Made by a program: the position numbers and the translations under genes. This document shows, piece after piece, positions 9,367 to 18,337 of a stretch of DNA of 64,000 nt. Numbering within the stretch: position 1 is the stretch's first letter; every line of letters starts with the position of its first letter. The notes under the pieces were generated by a model. The model did no database searches and was not told the DNA's origin. It saw only the letters and a list, made by a program, of their open reading frames with translations. Origin of the DNA: Pacificispira spongiicola (lineage in GTDB: Bacteria > Pseudomonadota > Alphaproteobacteria > UBA8366 > Aestuariispiraceae). The stretch is from contig NZ_JABBNT010000003.1 in the NCBI RefSeq assembly GCF_012926505.1, positions 434,001 to 498,000 on the forward strand. The letters run 5' to 3'.

Positions 9367-9417
9367 TTACTTACCTCTCCTCCGTCACACCCGACGGAAA
9401 TTGGGTTGTAGCGGTTT

Positions 9418-9625
9418 CTCGGCAGGTTTCCCGGCTCGCGGGTCGACGCTCCATCGCCAGCCTTCCCGGATCGATCGATCCAGTGGCCTGTCCGAACCGT
9501 CGTCTCTTGGGACGGTCGATCCGGGGCGGCGGAACTCTCCGCTCACGGTTGCGGGGGCAGCCCGGGCTTCGGTTCCCTGATGGGTAAACCGTTCCCGTGT
9601 TCCCTTTTCACTCCAAGGCCTTCAT
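9418..9625 (-). promoter_or_regulatory. Cobalamin riboswitch upstream of cbtBA
   Basis: Read on the minus strand, this 5' leader has the conserved cobalamin-aptamer blocks in order: GCCTTGGAGTGAAAAGGGAA (about 9620-9600), then the B12-box core GCTGCCCCCGCAACCGTGA (9543-9561), then a GGGAAGGC block, then CGAGCCGGGAAACCTGCC (9421-9438). It ends about 50 bases before the cbtB ribosome site. High cobalamin should shut off cbtBA. I cannot tell from sequence alone whether the switch acts by termination or by hiding the ribosome site. Confidence 0.93.
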
Positions 9626-9710
9626 GACCCGTTCAGGAGCACCGAGATGCTTAATGGACACAGTATTGTAACGGTGTGGATCGAACGTCAAGCGCCGCAA
9701 TTGGCGTGGC

Positions 9711-10358
9711 TTACGAACCCGTGGTCACGACCCGTGTCAGGACTTCGGCCACGTTTTCCGCCGACGCCCCGCCCCGGATCAGGGATTTCAACTCCCCATT
9801 CGGTCCCATGAGGTAGAGGTAGCTGGAATGATTGACGAGGTAGAATCCGTCGCCCAGGTCCTCACCGACGGCATAGTAGACGCGGAATTTGGCGGCCACA
9901 TCGGCGGTGGCGGCCTCGTCCCCGCGCAGGCCGACCATGCGAGGATGGAACGCCTGAACGTAATCCTTCATCAGGGCCTGGCTGTCGCGCTTGGGATCGA
10001 CGGTGACGAAAACGGGCGTTACCTGTTCGGCCACGGCGGGGTCTTTTTCCGCGACGAGGTCCAGCGCGCGGGCCACCGTCGACAATTCCGTCGGGCAGAC
10101 ATCCGGGCAGAAAGTATAGCCGAAATAGAATAGGGAATAACCGCCCTTGAAATCCGCTTCGGTGACGATCTTCCCGTCCTGATCGGTCAGGGTGAAGTCA
10201 CCGCCGATGGCGACGCCCGGCGCAACCACGGTTTCGGCGGCATTTCGCGCCCCGCCGGACCCGCCCGCCAGTTGGTGCCACGCAACCAGCGCGGCAAGTC
10301 CGATGGCGGCCAAGACGGCCAACATCGCACCAATCATGGGAAGGGTACGCCGATTCAT
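9711..10358 (-). CDS. SCO1/SenC-family copper chaperone
   Basis: A 215-residue thioredoxin-fold protein with one N-terminal membrane anchor (residues about 7-27). Copper ligands are visible: C84 and C88 in FCPDVCP, and H177 in VNHSSYLYLM. The family delivers copper to the CuA centre of cytochrome c oxidase on the outer face of the inner membrane. GGAG precedes the ATG at 10358; codons upstream in the same frame lack a ribosome site. No oxidase genes are in the window. It lies upstream of, and is transcribed toward, the riboswitch-cbtBA unit but is separated from it by about 85 bases. Confidence 0.88.
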   Translation of the reverse strand: MNRRTLPMIGAMLAVLAAIGLAALVAWHQLAGGSGGARNAAETVVAPGVAIGGDFTLTDQDGKIVTEADFKGGYSLFYFGYTFCPDVCPTELSTVARALDLVAEKDPAVAEQVTPVFVTVDPKRDSQALMKDYVQAFHPRMVGLRGDEAATADVAAKFRVYYAVGEDLGDGFYLVNHSSYLYLMGPNGELKSLIRGGASAENVAEVLTRVVTTGS

Positions 10359-10620
10359 CGCAAGAATACTCCAATCACCGGATAATCCGTTCGTCGCGTC
10401 AAGGCGGGGTCCGTCCTCTCGGCTACAGGACACAGCTAGAAAGTCAGGGCTAAAGAATCAAGCCGCCAAATCGTCGCGCATCTCTCGGCGGTGCGGGGCG
10501 CCACCCTATTGCGGATCGTTTGCATCGTCAAAAAAACACCGTATTTTGTCGGCACGTTCCCCCGGAGAGACCGAAATCGGGTCTTCTAGACAGAGAACAG
10601 CGAAAGCCGACGTGCACATC

Positions 10621-11145
10621 ATGACTTCATTCCGCATCCATTCGATCCGTTTCATCGCGACCGTGGCCGTCCTGACCGCGGGTTTGGCCGCGCCGGTCCG
10701 GGCGCAGGAACCGAATTTGGGCACCTTCACGGACTGGATCGCCTATGACTACGATCAGTCGGGATCGAAGCGCTGCACCATGGCGTCGCAACCGAAAAAA
10801 GACGAAGGCGACTATACAAAGCGCGGCGCGATCTGGGCCTTCGTGATGCACCGGCCCAAGGAAGGCGCGACCGGGGAGGTCGGCTTCTTCATGGGCTATC
10901 CCTTGAAGGAAGGGTCCTTGGTCAAGGTGACGATCGGCGGGCAGACCTTCGATCTGTTTACCAGCGGCGAGGGCGCTTACGCCTGGCCGGAGGACGAGCC
11001 GAAGCTGATCGCCGCCATGCGGGGCGGGGCGTCGATGGTGGTCAAGGGCGTATCCGCGCGCGGCACGAATACGATCGACACCTACTCCCTATCCGGCTTC
11101 ACTGCTGCGAAAGGCGCGATCGACAAGGAATGCGGGGTTAAATAA
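10621..11145 (+). CDS. Invasion-associated locus B (IalB)-like exported protein
   Basis: A 174-residue protein with a clear signal peptide (about residues 1-28, ending PVRAQ). The mature part (FTDWIAYDYDQSGSKRCTMA, AFVMHRPKEG, MRGGASMVVKGVSARGT, DTYSLSGFTAA) follows the IalB family pattern; the family's paired cysteines appear at the CTMA and KECGVK positions. It should be periplasmic. IalB was named from Bartonella but relatives are widespread in free-living alphaproteobacteria, so no virulence role is implied. The start is the ATG directly before the signal peptide. It is convergent with the downstream hydrolase gene. Confidence 0.85.
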   Translation: MTSFRIHSIRFIATVAVLTAGLAAPVRAQEPNLGTFTDWIAYDYDQSGSKRCTMASQPKKDEGDYTKRGAIWAFVMHRPKEGATGEVGFFMGYPLKEGSLVKVTIGGQTFDLFTSGEGAYAWPEDEPKLIAAMRGGASMVVKGVSARGTNTIDTYSLSGFTAAKGAIDKECGVK

Positions 11146-11174
11146 CCGCCCGCGTGACGGTCGCCGTCACCCGT

Positions 11175-12158
11175 TCAGAGCGTGCGGCGGAAGAAATCCG
11201 CGATCCAGGAATTGACCGCGTCATGCACCGCTGCCCGGTCGACCCCGGCGGCGTCGGAGCACAGCATCGGCGCGTCTGCCTTAAAGGCCGGGGGGCAGAT
11301 ATCCACGAAAACGAAATGGCCGCCCGGCACATGGCGGATTTCGGGCGGCGCGGGCAGACCGGCGTCGAGTGCCAATAGGTTCTGCTTGCCGAGCCGACTG
11401 TCATTTGGACGGATCGCGAGAACCGGCATACCCACCTTCGCCAGGTCGTGCGCCGTGAACAGGACCGCGAATGGGTCCAGCAAAACCATCGCTTTCGGGA
11501 TGGGAAGCGGGTTTCCGCCGGTCCGGACGACGCCCCCGGACCCGGGTGGATCGCCGTCGTTCTTCTGGGGGCCGCCGCTACAGGACAGCGGATCGTCCGG
11601 ATTGTCGGCGCAATAGTCGGCCAACTGCGCCTCGTTCGGGACGGCCCCCGCCGTCATGAGCGACACGGCGGTGCCCAGCGAGAAGCCCAGCACCCCCAAT
11701 CGCTCCGCATCCAGATGCGGTGACAGGCGCAGCATCGACGCAACGGTTTCAAATGCCGCGCCCAGCTGATCCAGGCGCGCCGGAAGCCGCGTCTTGCCGT
11801 GGAACGGCGCGATCACGATGAATCCGCGTTTCGCCAGCGCCGTCGCCGTTTCCAGGAGGATCATCGGGCTGCCGCCCGTCCGTCCACCGCCATGCGACAG
11901 AATCACGACCGGAAACCGGCCCGCGGAGACGGGAACGTCACGGCCGGCATGAAGCGTGAAGGGGCCGGCCTGCCACGGGTCGGCCTTCTGGTCCGCAGGA
12001 TAGACGACCAATGTGTCGAAGGGGGGCTGCGCCGGTACAGCGATTTTCGAGACACCCGCTTCGTAATCGGCAAATGCCGGGGAGAGTGTCGGACCGACGC
12101 TGGAAAACGCGCCGATCAAGAAAAGCGTTATGCCCGGAAAGAAACTGCGAAAGCCCAT
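11175..12158 (-). CDS. Exported alpha/beta hydrolase, dienelactone-hydrolase-like
   Basis: A 327-residue protein with an N-terminal signal peptide (GITLFLIGAFSSVGPTLS, about residues 8-31). VVILSHGGGRTGG supplies the oxyanion HGGG, and GVLGFSLGTAVSLM holds the nucleophile elbow G-F-S-L-G. A late aspartate (LAIRPNDSR) and histidine (VPGGHFVFVD) are positioned to complete the triad. It resembles the predicted dienelactone hydrolase group of secreted esterases; the substrate is unknown. Residues about 190-225 (CADNPDDPLSCSGG onward) are a Gly/Pro-rich loop with two cysteines. I start it at MGFRSFF (12158) because that codon directly precedes the signal peptide. Confidence 0.8.
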   Translation of the reverse strand: MGFRSFFPGITLFLIGAFSSVGPTLSPAFADYEAGVSKIAVPAQPPFDTLVVYPADQKADPWQAGPFTLHAGRDVPVSAGRFPVVILSHGGGRTGGSPMILLETATALAKRGFIVIAPFHGKTRLPARLDQLGAAFETVASMLRLSPHLDAERLGVLGFSLGTAVSLMTAGAVPNEAQLADYCADNPDDPLSCSGGPQKNDGDPPGSGGVVRTGGNPLPIPKAMVLLDPFAVLFTAHDLAKVGMPVLAIRPNDSRLGKQNLLALDAGLPAPPEIRHVPGGHFVFVDICPPAFKADAPMLCSDAAGVDRAAVHDAVNSWIADFFRRTL

Positions 12159-12292
12159 GCCCGACCGATCCTCGCGCTTGCAGCGGCGGAAGGCCGCGCC
12201 CTCGACAAACATAAGGATACTATCTATGAACCCACCCGCTCGCGTTCAATGGCGCCCCGGCGGGTCAAGAAAGTTTAATGCGAGGGGATGGG

Positions 12293-12487
12293 TCAGGCCT
12301 TGCCGCCGAACTTTTCCTCTAAGTCGGCTTCCAGTTCCTTCAGGTCGTCGGGGACCGGCAGACCTTCGGCGCGCAGGGTGTTGATCAGCGCGTGGAGACG
12401 CATCTGAATTTCGTGTTCGTCGCCCGGATCGCCGGTCATCTGAGTCAGCAGCAGGGCGATTTCGGCCTTGTAATCCTCGAAGGACAT
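12293..12487 (-). CDS. Small acidic protein of unknown function
   Basis: A 64-residue protein, MSFEDYKAEIALLLTQMTGD at the start, almost entirely helical by eye, with a charged C-terminal half (LKELEADLEEKFGGK). AAGGAGAC precedes the ATG at 12487, which strongly supports real translation; codons upstream in frame are antisense to rlmN. I do not recognise the family. It shares a 121-base divergent promoter region with rlmN. Confidence 0.65.
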   Translation of the reverse strand: MSFEDYKAEIALLLTQMTGDPGDEHEIQMRLHALINTLRAEGLPVPDDLKELEADLEEKFGGKA

Positions 12488-12608
12488 GTCGGCGTCTCCT
12501 TGAACGATGCCTATATGATATACTGACACCAGTTTACACGAACCGGGTCGCGGCTGTATGACCTGCCGCAATTCGGCGATAGATTCAATCGAGGAAGGCG
12601 AAAAGCGC

Positions 12609-13820
12609 ATGAGTGAAGCATTGGCACGGAACGGCGAGACGGCGGTAGCGCCGGGTCTCAGCGATTTCATGCCGGGCGGCGTGCTGTCGCCCGAGCCGGA
12701 TTCGCGCGTCAATCTGATCGGGCAGGACCGCGACGGCCTGACCGCGCTGGTCGCGGAAATGGGCGAACCGGCCTTCCGCGCGAAACAGCTGTATCACTGG
12801 ATCTATATGCGCGGCGCGAAGAATTTCGCGGATATGACCAATCTGTCCAAGGCCTTCCGCGCGAAATTGGAAGAGAAGTTCCGACTCGACCGGCCGCGCA
12901 TTTCCGCCCATCAGAAATCCGTCGACGGCACGCAAAAATGGCTGCTGCGTTACGAAGACGGTAACGAGGCGGAAATGGTTTTCATCCCGGAAACCGACCG
13001 GGGGACTTTGTGTATCTCCTCTCAGGTCGGCTGTTCGCTGACCTGCGCCTTCTGTCATACCGGTACGCAAATGCTGGTGCGCAACCTGACGCCGGGCGAC
13101 ATCGCCGGTCAGGTCATGCTGGCGCGGGACGAACTGGACGACTGGGCCCAGACGGAGGAAGCGGGCCGAAAGGTCACCAATATCGTGCTGATGGGCATGG
13201 GCGAACCGCTCTACAACACCGACAATGTGATGGCGGCGATGCGTCTGGTTTCCGACGGCGACGGAATCGCCATCGGTCGGCGCAAGATCACCCTGTCGAC
13301 CAGCGGCGTCGTGCCGGATATCCAGCGGGTGGGCGAGGAATTGGGCCTGTCGCTCGCCATATCCCTGCATGCGGTGCGCGATGATCTGCGCGACAAGATC
13401 GTGCCGATCAACCGCAAATACCCGATCGCTCAATTGATGGAGACGGTGAAGGGCTATCCCGGCCTGACCACGTCGCGCCGCGTGACATGGGAATATGTCA
13501 TGCTGAAGGGCGTGAACGATTCCGACGAGGATGCGCGCACCCTGCTGCGTCTCATGGAAGGCATCCCGTCCAAGGTGAACCTGATCCCCTTCAATCCCTG
13601 GCCGGGCAGCGAGTATGAATGTTCCGACCCGGCGCGGGTCGAAAGCTTCCTGGCAATTCTGCATCGCGCGGGTATGGTGGCGACCATCCGCAAGACGCGC
13701 GGTCAGGACATTCTGGCGGCCTGCGGCCAGTTGAAATCGGAAAGCCAGCGCATCGGCAAGCGGGAACGGGATCGGCTGGCGTCGATCCGCGCGGAAAAGG
13801 AAGCGGCGGTCGGGTTGTAA
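12609..13820 (+). CDS. rlmN: 23S rRNA A2503 / tRNA A37 C2-methyltransferase RlmN
   Basis: A 403-residue radical-SAM enzyme. The cluster cysteines C142, C146 and C149 lie in GCSLTCAFCHTGTQ, followed by NIVLMGMGEPLYN (SAM-binding GEP motif), LSTSGVVPDI and the late ILAACGQL cysteine that becomes methylated during turnover. It methylates C2 of adenosine 2503 in 23S rRNA and A37 in some tRNAs. The ATG at 12609 follows GAGGAAGG; an ATG 17 codons upstream lacks a ribosome site. The histidine-kinase gene starts 24 bases after the stop on the same strand. Confidence 0.96.
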   Translation: MSEALARNGETAVAPGLSDFMPGGVLSPEPDSRVNLIGQDRDGLTALVAEMGEPAFRAKQLYHWIYMRGAKNFADMTNLSKAFRAKLEEKFRLDRPRISAHQKSVDGTQKWLLRYEDGNEAEMVFIPETDRGTLCISSQVGCSLTCAFCHTGTQMLVRNLTPGDIAGQVMLARDELDDWAQTEEAGRKVTNIVLMGMGEPLYNTDNVMAAMRLVSDGDGIAIGRRKITLSTSGVVPDIQRVGEELGLSLAISLHAVRDDLRDKIVPINRKYPIAQLMETVKGYPGLTTSRRVTWEYVMLKGVNDSDEDARTLLRLMEGIPSKVNLIPFNPWPGSEYECSDPARVESFLAILHRAGMVATIRKTRGQDILAACGQLKSESQRIGKRERDRLASIRAEKEAAVGL

Positions 13821-13843
13821 CACCCGCATTTGGGGGAAGCGCG

Positions 13844-15838
13844 GTGCGTCTGTCGTTCGTTTGGATTGCCGCCGCGATGTTGGCGCTCCTGTCCGCCACG
13901 CCCGGATTGGCGCGCGACGTTCTCTCTCTGACATCCGATATGCCGGTCAAACACCCGGCGGATGCGGCTGCAATTCTGGAGGACCCTGACGCGGTCCTGA
14001 CACCGGCGGACATTCTGGACGGCGATCTGGACGCGGATTTCGCCCTCGTTGACGGCACCGCCGTCGGCCCGACCCGGTCCGCCGTCTGGGTGCGCTTGGA
14101 AGCGGTCAACGCCACCAAGGCGCCCATAGACTGGGTGATAAACCTTCCCAATGCGCAAGTGGACGAGGCCGATATCTACCATGTGATCGACGGCGCGGTC
14201 GTGGCGGTCTTCACTCTCGGCGACAAACGACCAGAGACGAACAAGGTTCTGACCTCCGATGGGAATGCGGCACCTTTGGTCACCCCGCCCGACGCGACCA
14301 GTATCGTCTATATCCGGCTATACAACCGGATCGGCGACGTTATCGACCCGTATTTCGAGGTTTCGTCCCCCCAAGCCTTCGTGGCGAAGCAACAGGTCAT
14401 CTGGCTGTTGTTCGGATTGTTCATCGGCGGGACCGGCATCCTTTTCCTGTACAACACCATCCTGTTTCTGCGGATTCGATCCTCTCTGTATTTCTGGTAC
14501 ATCGCCTATTTGGGGACCGTGATTGCCGCCGTCGTCGCCGCGACAGGGATCGGGACACGGTTCCTGTGGTCGACCGACTCCTCCTTGCCGGAGGCGACGC
14601 CACCCTTTTTGACGTCTCTGGCCCTGGCCTTGGTGGTTCAATTCAGCCGCGCCTTTCTGGATACCCGGCGGCGCGCGCCGCATTTCGATAAGTTTCTGCG
14701 ATTGGCGATCGCCTATTTCGCGATTCCACCCGTGGCCTATCTGGCCGGGGACGGCGCGTTGGCATTACAGCTTATTGCCGCAGGCGGCCTGATCCTGACG
14801 CCGTTGCCGGTTTACGGCGCGTGGCTTTGGTGGCGCGGCCATAGGGAAGCACGGTTTTTCACCGTCGCTTGGGGGGCGTGGTTCACCGGATCCACCCTCG
14901 CCTTCGGTCGGGTTCTGGGCGTCCTGCCGTCTATTGACCTGACCGTCCGGTTCTTCTGGGTCGGCGTGCTGATGGAAGCGGTGCTGTTCGCTTTTGCCCT
15001 GGCGGAGCGTATTCGCACCCTTCAGACGGAAAAGGCGGCGGCGGAACGCCGTGAACGTGAGTCCTTGGAGCGTATGACGGCGGAGCTGGAAGCCCGTGTC
15101 GCCGAACGCACGGAGGAATTGAGCCAGAAGCACGGCGCCTTGACGGAGACGATCGCCCAGAAAGACCGTCTGCTTTCGATCGTCGCGCACGACCTGATAG
15201 GGCCTTTCAGCATTATCTTGGGCATGACGGAAGTTCTGAAGGAACGGGCCGCCCGGATGGACCCGACGAAGGTCGCGGCATTTTCGGCGGATGTGCACGA
15301 ATCGGCGAAAGCGCTGCACAAACTGCTCGACAATCTGCTGACCTGGGCGCGGATGCAGCGTGGCGAATTGACCTTCGAACCGACGGAAATCGATCTGTCC
15401 CACCGGGCGCGGCAGACCATCGATCTGTTCCGCCCGATCGCCGCGCAAAAGGATGTGCGGATCGTCTATGACGGGCCGACGGAGCTGCCCTGTCGCGTCG
15501 ATCCCAATTTGGTCGATACCGTTCTGCGCAATCTGGTCAGCAATGCGATCAAGTTTTCGCATCCCGACGGTACGGTCACGGTGGACGGCGCCCCTCGGGA
15601 CGATGGCGGCGTGTTGATTACGGTCACCGATACGGGGCTCGGCATGACGGACGATGTTCAAACGTCGCTGTTCCGGCTGGGCGCGGGTGCTTCCGCATCC
15701 GGGACGGTGGGCGAGACGGGCACCGGGATCGGTTTGCGCCTGTGTTACGAATTGCTGCGCGATCAGGGCGGGGGGATTTCCGTGCGCTCCGCCCCGGATG
15801 AGGGCGCGGCCTTCAGCGTCACCTTCCCGCCGCGCTAG
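13844..15838 (+). CDS. 7TMR-DISM sensor histidine kinase
   Basis: A 664-residue protein. A signal peptide (about 1-22) is followed by a periplasmic beta-rich domain of the 7TMR-DISM extracellular type 2 (about 30-170), then seven membrane helices (about 180-390), a short coiled coil (ERRERESLERMTAELEARVA) and a HisKA/HATPase kinase. The phosphoacceptor is H449 in IVAHDLIGPFS; the N box is LRNLVSNAIKFS and the G boxes are DTGLGM and GTGIGL. It lacks a receiver domain and no response regulator is adjacent, so its partner is encoded elsewhere. The DISM sensor may bind a carbohydrate or other small ligand. GTG start at 13844 after GGGGGAAG. Confidence 0.88.
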   Translation: MRLSFVWIAAAMLALLSATPGLARDVLSLTSDMPVKHPADAAAILEDPDAVLTPADILDGDLDADFALVDGTAVGPTRSAVWVRLEAVNATKAPIDWVINLPNAQVDEADIYHVIDGAVVAVFTLGDKRPETNKVLTSDGNAAPLVTPPDATSIVYIRLYNRIGDVIDPYFEVSSPQAFVAKQQVIWLLFGLFIGGTGILFLYNTILFLRIRSSLYFWYIAYLGTVIAAVVAATGIGTRFLWSTDSSLPEATPPFLTSLALALVVQFSRAFLDTRRRAPHFDKFLRLAIAYFAIPPVAYLAGDGALALQLIAAGGLILTPLPVYGAWLWWRGHREARFFTVAWGAWFTGSTLAFGRVLGVLPSIDLTVRFFWVGVLMEAVLFAFALAERIRTLQTEKAAAERRERESLERMTAELEARVAERTEELSQKHGALTETIAQKDRLLSIVAHDLIGPFSIILGMTEVLKERAARMDPTKVAAFSADVHESAKALHKLLDNLLTWARMQRGELTFEPTEIDLSHRARQTIDLFRPIAAQKDVRIVYDGPTELPCRVDPNLVDTVLRNLVSNAIKFSHPDGTVTVDGAPRDDGGVLITVTDTGLGMTDDVQTSLFRLGAGASASGTVGETGTGIGLRLCYELLRDQGGGISVRSAPDEGAAFSVTFPPR

Positions 15839-15841
15839 CCC

Positions 15842-16873
15842 CTAAACGGCGGTCAGGGACCCCCAAACCAGGGCGGCGAAGAAGATCAGGCCGTTGGCGA
15901 TCAGATAAAGCGCGCGGGCGCGGTCGATGTCGCGGGGTTCCAGGCGCGCGCGGCCGTCGCCGATCCACACGCCGACGACCTGACCGCCGGGATAGGTGCG
16001 CGGGCCGCCCAGCGCGATGTTCAAGGCGCCCGCGAAGGCCGCTTCCGGCCAGCCCGAATTCGGCGATTTGTGCTTCATCGCGTCGCGGAACATGATCCGC
16101 ACCGCACCGATGGGATAGGCCGTGGGCGTCAGGGCGGCGGCCAGACAGATGATCGCGCCGCTGATCCGGGCCGGGAAGAAATTCGCCGCATCGTCCAGCC
16201 GCGCCGCGACGAAGCCGAAATCCTTATAGGTTTCGTTCTTATAGGCGATCATGCTGTCCAACGTATTGATCGCCTTATAGGCCAGCAGGCCGGGCAGGCC
16301 GAACAGGACATAGAATGCCAAGGGCGCGACGACGCCGTCGCTGAAATTTTCCGACAGGGATTCGATGGCCGACCGGGCGACCCCGTGCCGGTCCAGGCTT
16401 TTCGGGTCTCGGCTGACGATATGCGCGATTTCGCGGCGTCCGCCGTCCAGCCCGTCCTTGCGCAGGGCCTTGCCGACGCGCCGGACATGGTCGTGCAGGC
16501 TGCGTCCGGCGATGAAGACGCCGACAATGATCAGTTCCACGATCCAACCCTGGCGCAGGGGCTCCAGGCCTTCTTGAATCAGATAACCGATCCCTGTCGC
16601 CGCGCCGACCACGACGGCGACCGTCACCGCGCCGCGGATCAGGCGGTCGCGGGACGTGCGGTTCGGACGGTTCAGCCGCCGATCCAGGAACCGGATCGGC
16701 GCGCCGATCCAGACGACGGGATGCGGGACGATGCGGTAGAACCAGCGCGGATCGCCGATCGTGGCGTCGAACAGCAGGGCCAGGGTCAGAATCAAGGCGC
16801 GCGGCAGGTCCGCGGGAAGGCTCCCGGACAGGGCCTTCAGGAAGGCTTCCAGGAAGGACCAGATTTCCCCCAT
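15842..16873 (-). CDS. cobD: Adenosylcobinamide-phosphate synthase CbiB/CobD
   Basis: A 343-residue multi-helix membrane protein. LLFDATIGDPRWFYRIVPHP at the N-terminus, ESLSENFSDGVVAPLAFY, NTLDSMIAYKNETYKDFGF and ARISGAII are classic CbiB/CobD segments. It attaches the aminopropanol arm to adenosylcobyric acid in cobalamin assembly at the inner membrane. The name CobD is used for this enzyme in the Pseudomonas nomenclature. Cobalamin synthesis here fits the riboswitch-controlled cobalt importer at 9 kb. It follows the EAL-like gene by 9 bases on the same strand, so the two are probably co-transcribed although functionally unrelated. Confidence 0.93.
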   Translation of the reverse strand: MGEIWSFLEAFLKALSGSLPADLPRALILTLALLFDATIGDPRWFYRIVPHPVVWIGAPIRFLDRRLNRPNRTSRDRLIRGAVTVAVVVGAATGIGYLIQEGLEPLRQGWIVELIIVGVFIAGRSLHDHVRRVGKALRKDGLDGGRREIAHIVSRDPKSLDRHGVARSAIESLSENFSDGVVAPLAFYVLFGLPGLLAYKAINTLDSMIAYKNETYKDFGFVAARLDDAANFFPARISGAIICLAAALTPTAYPIGAVRIMFRDAMKHKSPNSGWPEAAFAGALNIALGGPRTYPGGQVVGVWIGDGRARLEPRDIDRARALYLIANGLIFFAALVWGSLTAV

Positions 16874-16882
16874 GGATCGGCT

Positions 16883-18145
16883 CTAGCGTTTGGCGGCGCG
16901 CGGGATTGGCGGATTTTTCGACCGGGACATCTGCTGATAGACGGCGTCGAGATAGCGGCCCTGGAACATGGTAATGCCCATATTCTGGCCGGTCCGGATC
17001 ATGGTTTCGTTGTCGCAGCGCGACAGGATGATGCGGCCCTTGCCGATACGGTCCACCTGTTCGCTGACTTCCTTGCGCAGGGTTTCCGACCCACCGGAAT
17101 CGAAGACCGGCCCGGCGGACAGCTTCACCAGATCGATTTCCATAAAGTTTCGATCGATGAAATGTGTCAGTTCCGGCGTGATCCCGTCCAGACAGATGCG
17201 GTAGCCTTTTTCCCGCACAAAATCGCGCGCGAAGACGAAGGACGGATAGTCGGACAGGATGTCGATCAACTGCAATTCGACGACCAGGGTGCCGCGGCTG
17301 CCCATGCGCAGGGAGGAATCGAATTCCAGGAATTCCGGCGCCAGCAGGGTCTGAACGTTCACATTGATGGAAAAAGACGAATGCAGCGACCGGTCGTCGG
17401 CGCGCGCCAGCATCTTCAAAACACGGCGGTCCAGGGTCTGGGTCAGGTGCTGGAACAGCCAGCGGTTCGCGGCCAGGTTCACATCCGGCAACACGGTTTT
17501 CGCCAGATCGAAAATGGAAATGAACAACTCGTTGAAGATCGGCTTCGGCGGATTGTCCTTGTGGACGACGCTGACGGCCTGACGCTTGAAGACACTGGAT
17601 AGGTCTGACCGTTCCAGAAACTCCTCCAACCGGCCCAATTGTTCCGGTTTCAGCGGTCGGCGCGAATCCTCGAAGGTTTCGCCGGTCTGCTCCGCCATCT
17701 GTTGCAGGCGTTTCTGGCGCGCGCGTTCTTCCTCGAACACGCGTTCGCACAGTTCCATGAATTTCGGATACTGGCCTTCGACATTGTACAGGGTCGCGAA
17801 GCGGCCGTGGCCGTCGGTCGAATCCGCATCCGTCTGGGTCAGGGGATCGTCGCTGAACAGATAGCGCATGCGCATCACGGCTTCGTCCAGCTGCTGCAGC
17901 GACGCGCCCTTGACCACGAAGATCAGGTCGTTGTTGCCCAGCAGGAAGGACTGGCCCTCGAATGTCTGGACGAAGTCGTCCAGCGTGTTCAGGGCGATGC
18001 GGATATGGTGTTCGCGCCGGTTCTGCGGCTTCAGCCGGGACAGGTGAACATGCACGGCGCGGCGCCCCTCGCGGTGGCGATCCAACCGCTGGGCATAATC
18101 GAGCAGCAGATATTCCTGGCTGGCCAAATTCGGCTGTTGGGCCAT
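16883..18145 (-). CDS. Degenerate GGDEF-EAL domain protein
   Basis: A 420-residue soluble protein. Residues about 30-115 look like an eroded GGDEF domain: the signature position reads GNNDLIFVV around residue 70. Residues about 175-410 follow an EAL domain but with key positions changed: the EAL position reads NELF, the acidic metal motif DDFG reads LDGI, while the lysine (DLVKLS) and the late QG loop (GITMFQGRYLD) are kept. A helical linker with EEERARQKRLQQMAEQ joins them. It should neither make nor cleave c-di-GMP but may bind it or a protein partner. It is the first gene of a two-gene unit with cobD. Confidence 0.75.
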   Translation of the reverse strand: MAQQPNLASQEYLLLDYAQRLDRHREGRRAVHVHLSRLKPQNRREHHIRIALNTLDDFVQTFEGQSFLLGNNDLIFVVKGASLQQLDEAVMRMRYLFSDDPLTQTDADSTDGHGRFATLYNVEGQYPKFMELCERVFEEERARQKRLQQMAEQTGETFEDSRRPLKPEQLGRLEEFLERSDLSSVFKRQAVSVVHKDNPPKPIFNELFISIFDLAKTVLPDVNLAANRWLFQHLTQTLDRRVLKMLARADDRSLHSSFSINVNVQTLLAPEFLEFDSSLRMGSRGTLVVELQLIDILSDYPSFVFARDFVREKGYRICLDGITPELTHFIDRNFMEIDLVKLSAGPVFDSGGSETLRKEVSEQVDRIGKGRIILSRCDNETMIRTGQNMGITMFQGRYLDAVYQQMSRSKNPPIPRAAKR

Positions 18146-18337
18146 AAGAAACGTTGCCTCTTTCGCTAACTATTACCGTCCGCGCCGAAAGCCCCCTCCA
18201 CGCGATTTGAGTTGCAGGATATGCGGGTTAGACCTGCAAGAAAAGGCGTAAGGAATTGCTGTCATAACGGAATGCCCATGATAGTGCTATAAACGACTTG
18301 AATAACAAGCATCGACAGGTCCGGTTCCGGAGGAAAA

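Noticed and set aside
9421-9640. Possible tRNA or other structured RNA gene before cbtB
   Set aside because: The ordered conserved blocks match the cobalamin aptamer; no tRNA features such as an anticodon arm or CCA end are present.
10621-11145. IalB-like gene considered as a sign of pathogenicity
   Set aside because: IalB-family proteins are common in environmental alphaproteobacteria and nothing else nearby suggests host invasion.
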